Source of the DNA: Frankiales bacterium
GTDB taxonomy: Bacteria > Actinomycetota > Actinomycetes > Mycobacteriales > SCTD01
Reading direction: 5' to 3'
Assembly (NCBI GenBank): GCA_025965755.1
Contig: JAOPWI010000020.1
Location: 1-6,846 of the forward strand
Length of the DNA stretch: 6,846 nucleotides
Shown here: positions 6,428 through 6,846 of the stretch, piece after piece
Numbering within the stretch: the first letter of the stretch is position 1
Layout: each line of letters opens with the position of its first letter
Notes under the pieces: generated by a model
Told to the model about the DNA's origin: nothing
Databases searched by the model: none
The model's input: only the letters and a program-made list of their open reading frames with translations
Translations under genes and position numbers: made by a program

Positions 6428-6846
6428 GGCTCAGCTCCGAGCAGGCCAGCGCCCGGTTGGCGGCGCACGTGCACGGCGTGCTCGCCACCCTCCATCCCCG
6501 GCGCGGTCCGGACCCCCAGCCGGTCGTCTACGCCGTCAGCGAGGACGGTCACGTCGGGGTCCCGATCGACAAGGTCAAGCCCAAGGCGTCCTCCCGGCTC
6601 CAGCGCGAGGACAACCTTGACGCCGACCCGCGCGGGGCACTGATGATCGAGCACTGGGACACCGCCGACTGGTCACGGCTGTGGTGGGTCCGCGCAGACC
6701 TCGAGCACGTGGCGAACCCCCCGGTCGCGCTGACGGACGACCTCGCTGAGCGTCTCGCACGCACGGTGCCGCAGTACGCCGACAAGCCGTTCCACCGCGT
6801 GCTCGTCTGCCGCATCGTCAACGTCACAGGGTGGTCCGCCTCCGAG
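6424..6846 (+). CDS. PPOX-class F420-dependent enzyme (Rv0121-like), truncated by window edge
   Basis: An open frame of 141 codons runs to the right edge without a stop. It reads as a split-barrel flavin/F420-binding protein of the pyridoxamine 5'-phosphate oxidase class, close to the TIGR03668 (Rv0121) type. Signatures are ASARLAAHVHGVLATL (8-23), PVVYAV (33-38), IDKVKPKASSRLQREDNLDADPRGALMIEHW (48-78), and the distinctive DWSRLWWVRADLEHV (82-96). It ends with VPQYADKPF (115-123) and VTGWSA (134-139). Family members of this type are usually about 140 residues, so the stop should lie just outside the window. The start is GTG 6424 with only a weak upstream site (GCAGG); no in-frame ATG lies upstream in the gap. 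Such proteins bind F420 and may reduce or oxidise small molecules; the exact reaction is unknown. It is divergent from the ligase. Confidence 0.82.
   Translation, partial: MRLSSEQASARLAAHVHGVLATLHPRRGPDPQPVVYAVSEDGHVGVPIDKVKPKASSRLQREDNLDADPRGALMIEHWDTADWSRLWWVRADLEHVANPPVALTDDLAERLARTVPQYADKPFHRVLVCRIVNVTGWSASE

Noticed and set aside
6279..6488. Upstream extension of the ligase to an ATG at 6488
   Set aside because: The additional 70 residues match no ligase N-terminus, would overlap the divergent PPOX gene, and ATG 6278 has a good ribosome site followed directly by the usual family N-terminal sequence.

Overview
The window is GC-rich DNA (about 70% G+C by eye) with strong G/C preference at third codon positions. 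It has two LLM-type luciferase-like oxidoreductases and a third protein of the F420-dependent PPOX class. This combination points to a high-GC actinobacterium with cofactor F420; the genus cannot be named from the sequence. No rRNA, tRNA, CRISPR array, transposase or phage gene was seen.

Layout, left to right. Bases 1-596 hold no gene that can be supported. They do contain a striking nested inverted repeat at 406-479 and two weak start-signal candidates near 141-153. A double-hotdog acyl-CoA thioesterase follows (615-1412, +). It converges on an SMP-30/gluconolactonase-type lactone hydrolase (1460-2350, -), with a hairpin terminator between them. A 248-bp divergent region (2351-2598) carrying a second nested dyad separates the lactonase from LLM oxidoreductase 1 (2599-3606, +). 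That gene runs tail to tail into LLM oxidoreductase 2 (3636-4622, -), which lies downstream of, and is probably co-transcribed with, an AMP-binding acyl-CoA synthetase (4740-6278, -). A 145-bp divergent region leads to a PPOX-class F420-dependent enzyme (6424 to beyond the right edge, +). A candidate leaderless leader peptide lies just ahead of it.

Taken together, the genes look like part of a catabolic or tailoring locus. The acid:CoA ligase would activate a carboxylic acid, the F420- or flavin-dependent oxidoreductases would do redox steps, the lactonase would open a lactone, and the thioesterase would release or recycle CoA. The substrate cannot be read from the sequence. The genes sit in at least four transcription units rather than one operon, so joint function is inferred from proximity and family membership only. 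The most unusual items are the nested palindromes at 406-479 and 2380-2421, and the possible leaderless, translationally coupled leader ORF at 6371-6427. No clearly new multi-gene system was found.
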